Source of the DNA: a bacterium | Lineage (GTDB): Bacteria; Gemmatimonadota; Gemmatimonadetes; Gemmatimonadales; Gemmatimonadaceae | Assembly: GCA_021813725.1 (NCBI GenBank) | Contig: JAKAJN010000013.1 | Span: 1-40,892, forward strand | Direction: 5' to 3' | DNA length: 40,892 bases | Shown here: positions 38,485 through 40,892 of the stretch, piece by piece | How the letters are laid out: every line of letters begins with the position of its first letter | Numbering within the stretch: the stretch's first letter is position 1 | Notes under the pieces: generated by a model | Seen by the model: only the letters and a program-made list of their open reading frames with translations | Told to the model about the DNA's origin: nothing | The model's database searches: none | Made by a program: the position numbers and the translations under genes

Positions 38485-40892
38485 ATGCCACATCGCGTTC
38501 CGCCACCGCTCGTTCGTCTTCCGAAGACCGCGTCGCTGCTGTTGCCGTGTGTCGCATGCGCCGGTCTGCTGCTGTTCGTCGCCTGCGCACGCGAGCCTGT
38601 CGCGCCGGCCTATTCTCCATGGCGCGCCGCTGGCGCGGTGACGCGTGCCGAACTGGCGCCGCCGGTCGCCGTCGGGGTGCTGCTCGACTCGTTCTCTCTT
38701 GGCGGCGTCTACAAGGTGCTGCCGCGCGGCGGGTACGCGGGCGGCAGTTACTATGCCCGCTCGCCGGAGAAGGAGCAGTACGCGGGCACGGTGTCGTCAC
38801 ACCCGACGGGCCTTGAACTCCCGGTCGGCCTCCCCGTGCGTATTCTGGCGGCCGGCAGCTACACGTCGCGTCAGACGGCGGCCTTCCAGTCCGACTACTG
38901 CGCCAGCCACGCGTCCGATTCGATCTGCGTCGTGGCCTCCTTCGCCTACACGGTGCACGGCCTGGCCGACGGCCCGGGGGTGTCCCGGCCGTACGAGCCG
39001 GGCATGGGGCTCGCGCTCACGTGGTCACGCACGGAGGGGTACTCCGATCGTTTCTACGGCGTCTTTCCGAACGCCGAGTTTTTCCGCGGGCGCGTGCCGG
39101 CGTTGGACACCGCGACCTTGCGCGAACTCCATTTCCGTCGCAACGGGTGCTGTTACTACAACCCGTCGTGGCGCACTCCCGCGTGGGAGACATACGAAGG
39201 GAGTTGGAGGTTTGGCGCGGTGCCGGACGACGGCGGGCAGGCCGAGCTCGGCGTGCCGGCGGTGCTCCGCGTGACCGGCCCGCGGACAGACGCGCCGATG
39301 GCGGCGCCGGCGACGTTTGGTGTGGCGACGACGACGGGCGAGGCCGTCACTGGGACGCGGTGGTGGTACGTGCGCGCCGCCAACAACACGTTTGACGGCG
39401 AGCCGGTGCCGCTGGTGACGATCACGCAGCCGTGGACGATGCAGATTCCGCGGTATCCCGACGGGCAGCGCACGGTGTTCGAGGCGCTGGCAAGCTGCGC
39501 GGGGCAATCCAGTTGCGCCTATCAGCCGAGCGCGGCCGGGGCGGTGGTGGTGCAGGCGACGCTGACTGACGGGCGCGTGCTCGCGGCGCGGAACACCGGG
39601 GCGCGTGGCGCACGCGTGAAGATCACGGCCGATTCGGCGACGCTCACGTACGGCGACACGACCGTGTTCCGTGTGACGGCGCCGGGGGCGAGCGAGTGGA
39701 GGGTGACCGGGTATGAGTTCGTGCCGCTGCCAGCGGCACCGGTGAGTGCGCTCTGGGCCGTTCGGGAGAACGCGGCGCTTCGAGTCGCCGAACAGGCGTC
39801 AGGGTCCCGGGATGGGACACCGAAACGGACGGGCGTCGCTCAGCGCGCGAAGTCCGGTCCCTCACCCGAAATCGCACGCCTCGCGCGTCCGCGACGACCG
39901 ACGCACTACCGCGATGCGGAGTTCTCCTGCGATGTGGCTGCGGTCGACGTCTGCTACAACGATCCGCAAGTGACGGGGTATGAGGTGGTGACGGCGCGGG
40001 TGGACGGGGAGATGCAGCGGGATAGCGTGCTCGTTACGCTCCTACCAGGACTGCTGGTCTCCTGCACGCCATCCGCACCGGTACGAAGAACCGCCGTTCA
40101 TTGTGTTGCTTCCATGAGCGACTCCTCCGACTTCATCCTCACTCGCCTGCGCTCATCGATATCCGGAACGACGATCGTCGATACAGTGATGGTGGGAGGC
40201 GCGGTCCAGACGAGCTACGACTGGTCAGGACCAGCCCTAGTGACGACAAAGCTAGAGTTCTTCGCGGTCTCGCGAGGAGACAGTGTGAGGGGCCGCACCA
40301 GCTTCTCTGTCGTCAGAGACACGAGGCGTTTCCGCGACGTCACACAGTCGGATCCGCCGGAGCAACGCAGGGCGAGGGGACGGCCGATCCTAAGCGCTTC
40401 GTATCCCGGAATGATTCGCACCGACTCTGGCTGGACGATTCTAGAGGGCGGACTGGGCCACACTTGGCACTTATGGCCCGACTATACGCTCGATATCGTC
40501 CGACATGGTCCCAATCGCGGTCTCGTATACGCGGACACTTTCAGCTGGTTCGACCCTCGTCCCGGCGGTCCGCAGGCGACGTCGGTCGCTGCGGGAACGT
40601 ACCTGAGCGTGGCTCTCTTTCCGGAAGATCCCTTCGACCGTCTACAACGAGGCGGAGGAGATCATTGCACGGCCCCGGACATCGAGGTGCTGCGACAAGA
40701 TATTTACGCTCACGAGGTCACTCACTATCGCAGGGTGATCGCACTGCGACTGCAGCTCGATCTCCACATCACGTATGAATCGACAGCGATCCTGTCCCGG
40801 GACTCCAGCATCTCGCCAGCGATCGAACTCGCGTTCAACCGACCGACGGCGGCCTACTTCAAGTCCATGAGAGCGATTGACTCTTTGATCGA
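38485..40892 (+). CDS. Large lipoprotein with an HEXXH motif (3' partial, runs off the window)
   Basis: I read the frame codon by codon from ATG 38485 to the window end: 802 codons without a stop, so the gene continues beyond. The N-terminus has basic residues, a long hydrophobic stretch and a lipobox L-F-V-A-C (Cys34), so it should be a lipid-anchored envelope protein. The middle contains beta-rich, Ig-like text (V-K-I-T-A-D-S-A-T-L-T-Y-G-D-T-T-V-F-R-V-T) and several cysteine pairs. Near the end A-H-E-V-T-H-Y-R-R carries HEXXH at residues 743-747, the zinc-binding signature of many metallopeptidases, though short enough to arise by chance. Codon usage changes after about 40010, with repeated CTA, TTA, GTA, ATA and AGA. 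No known family recognised. Confidence 0.75.
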   Translation, partial: MPHRVPPPLVRLPKTASLLLPCVACAGLLLFVACAREPVAPAYSPWRAAGAVTRAELAPPVAVGVLLDSFSLGGVYKVLPRGGYAGGSYYARSPEKEQYAGTVSSHPTGLELPVGLPVRILAAGSYTSRQTAAFQSDYCASHASDSICVVASFAYTVHGLADGPGVSRPYEPGMGLALTWSRTEGYSDRFYGVFPNAEFFRGRVPALDTATLRELHFRRNGCCYYNPSWRTPAWETYEGSWRFGAVPDDGGQAELGVPAVLRVTGPRTDAPMAAPATFGVATTTGEAVTGTRWWYVRAANNTFDGEPVPLVTITQPWTMQIPRYPDGQRTVFEALASCAGQSSCAYQPSAAGAVVVQATLTDGRVLAARNTGARGARVKITADSATLTYGDTTVFRVTAPGASEWRVTGYEFVPLPAAPVSALWAVRENAALRVAEQASGSRDGTPKRTGVAQRAKSGPSPEIARLARPRRPTHYRDAEFSCDVAAVDVCYNDPQVTGYEVVTARVDGEMQRDSVLVTLLPGLLVSCTPSAPVRRTAVHCVASMSDSSDFILTRLRSSISGTTIVDTVMVGGAVQTSYDWSGPALVTTKLEFFAVSRGDSVRGRTSFSVVRDTRRFRDVTQSDPPEQRRARGRPILSASYPGMIRTDSGWTILEGGLGHTWHLWPDYTLDIVRHGPNRGLVYADTFSWFDPRPGGPQATSVAAGTYLSVALFPEDPFDRLQRGGGDHCTAPDIEVLRQDIYAHEVTHYRRVIALRLQLDLHITYESTAILSRDSSISPAIELAFNRPTAAYFKSMRAIDSLI

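Overview
The window is about 40.9 kb of very GC-rich bacterial chromosome, densely coding, with many 1-4 bp gene overlaps and no insertion sequence, prophage, CRISPR array or tRNA that I can see. The gene styles (long multihaem cytochromes, Tat-targeted amidohydrolase and aminotransferase, membrane dipeptidase, large lipoproteins) fit a Gemmatimonadota-like organism. That assignment is from general resemblance, not from a search.

Left part (1-6.1 kb): a DinB/isoprenylcysteine-methyltransferase-like fusion cut by the window edge, hrpB on the minus strand, then a plus-strand run of lspA, an NAD(P)-binding SDR-like protein, a SAM methyltransferase and pdxH. A perfect 14-bp hairpin closes this run.

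Multihaem respiratory island (6.15-14.5 kb): two divergent units. The minus-strand unit has a 7-haem NapC/NirT-type inner-membrane cytochrome and an NrfJ-like OB-fold lipoprotein. The plus-strand unit has a 4-haem c554-like cytochrome, then two giant proteins in which 13 and 19 c-type haem sites are joined to a cytochrome b561-type membrane domain. Together the cytochromes have 43 haem c motifs. The architecture resembles the inner-membrane quinol oxidases ImcH and CbcL of metal-reducing Geobacter. I infer a menaquinol-linked periplasmic or extracellular electron-transfer module. It is the most interesting part of the window.

Middle (14.6-22.6 kb): a rhomboid protease, a secreted GH16 glycanase, an ArsR-methyltransferase fusion regulator followed by ahcY (SAM-cycle unit), a Tat-type D-aminoacylase-like lipoprotein, a 64-aa DUF2892-type membrane protein and an M19 dipeptidase.

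Serine operon (minus strand, 22.6-27.3 kb): serA, a GlcD/D-2-hydroxyglutarate-dehydrogenase-like flavoprotein, a serB-like phosphatase and a class V aminotransferase that probably acts as SerC. The flavoprotein fits removal of the D-2-hydroxyglutarate made by SerA.

Central carbon cluster (plus strand, 27.5-33.8 kb): transaldolase, pyruvate kinase, an MBL-fold hydrolase, phosphoglucose isomerase and a long class II aldolase. Next come a coiled-coil lipoprotein, a YihY/BrkB membrane protein with an overlapping L-threonine aldolase, and a Tat-targeted HisC-like aminotransferase.

Right end (38.0-40.9 kb): a small SRP RNA gene (about 38036-38134) with its own terminator, then a large lipoprotein gene that stays open from 38485 past the window end, carries an HEXXH motif, and shifts in codon usage in its last ~900 bases.
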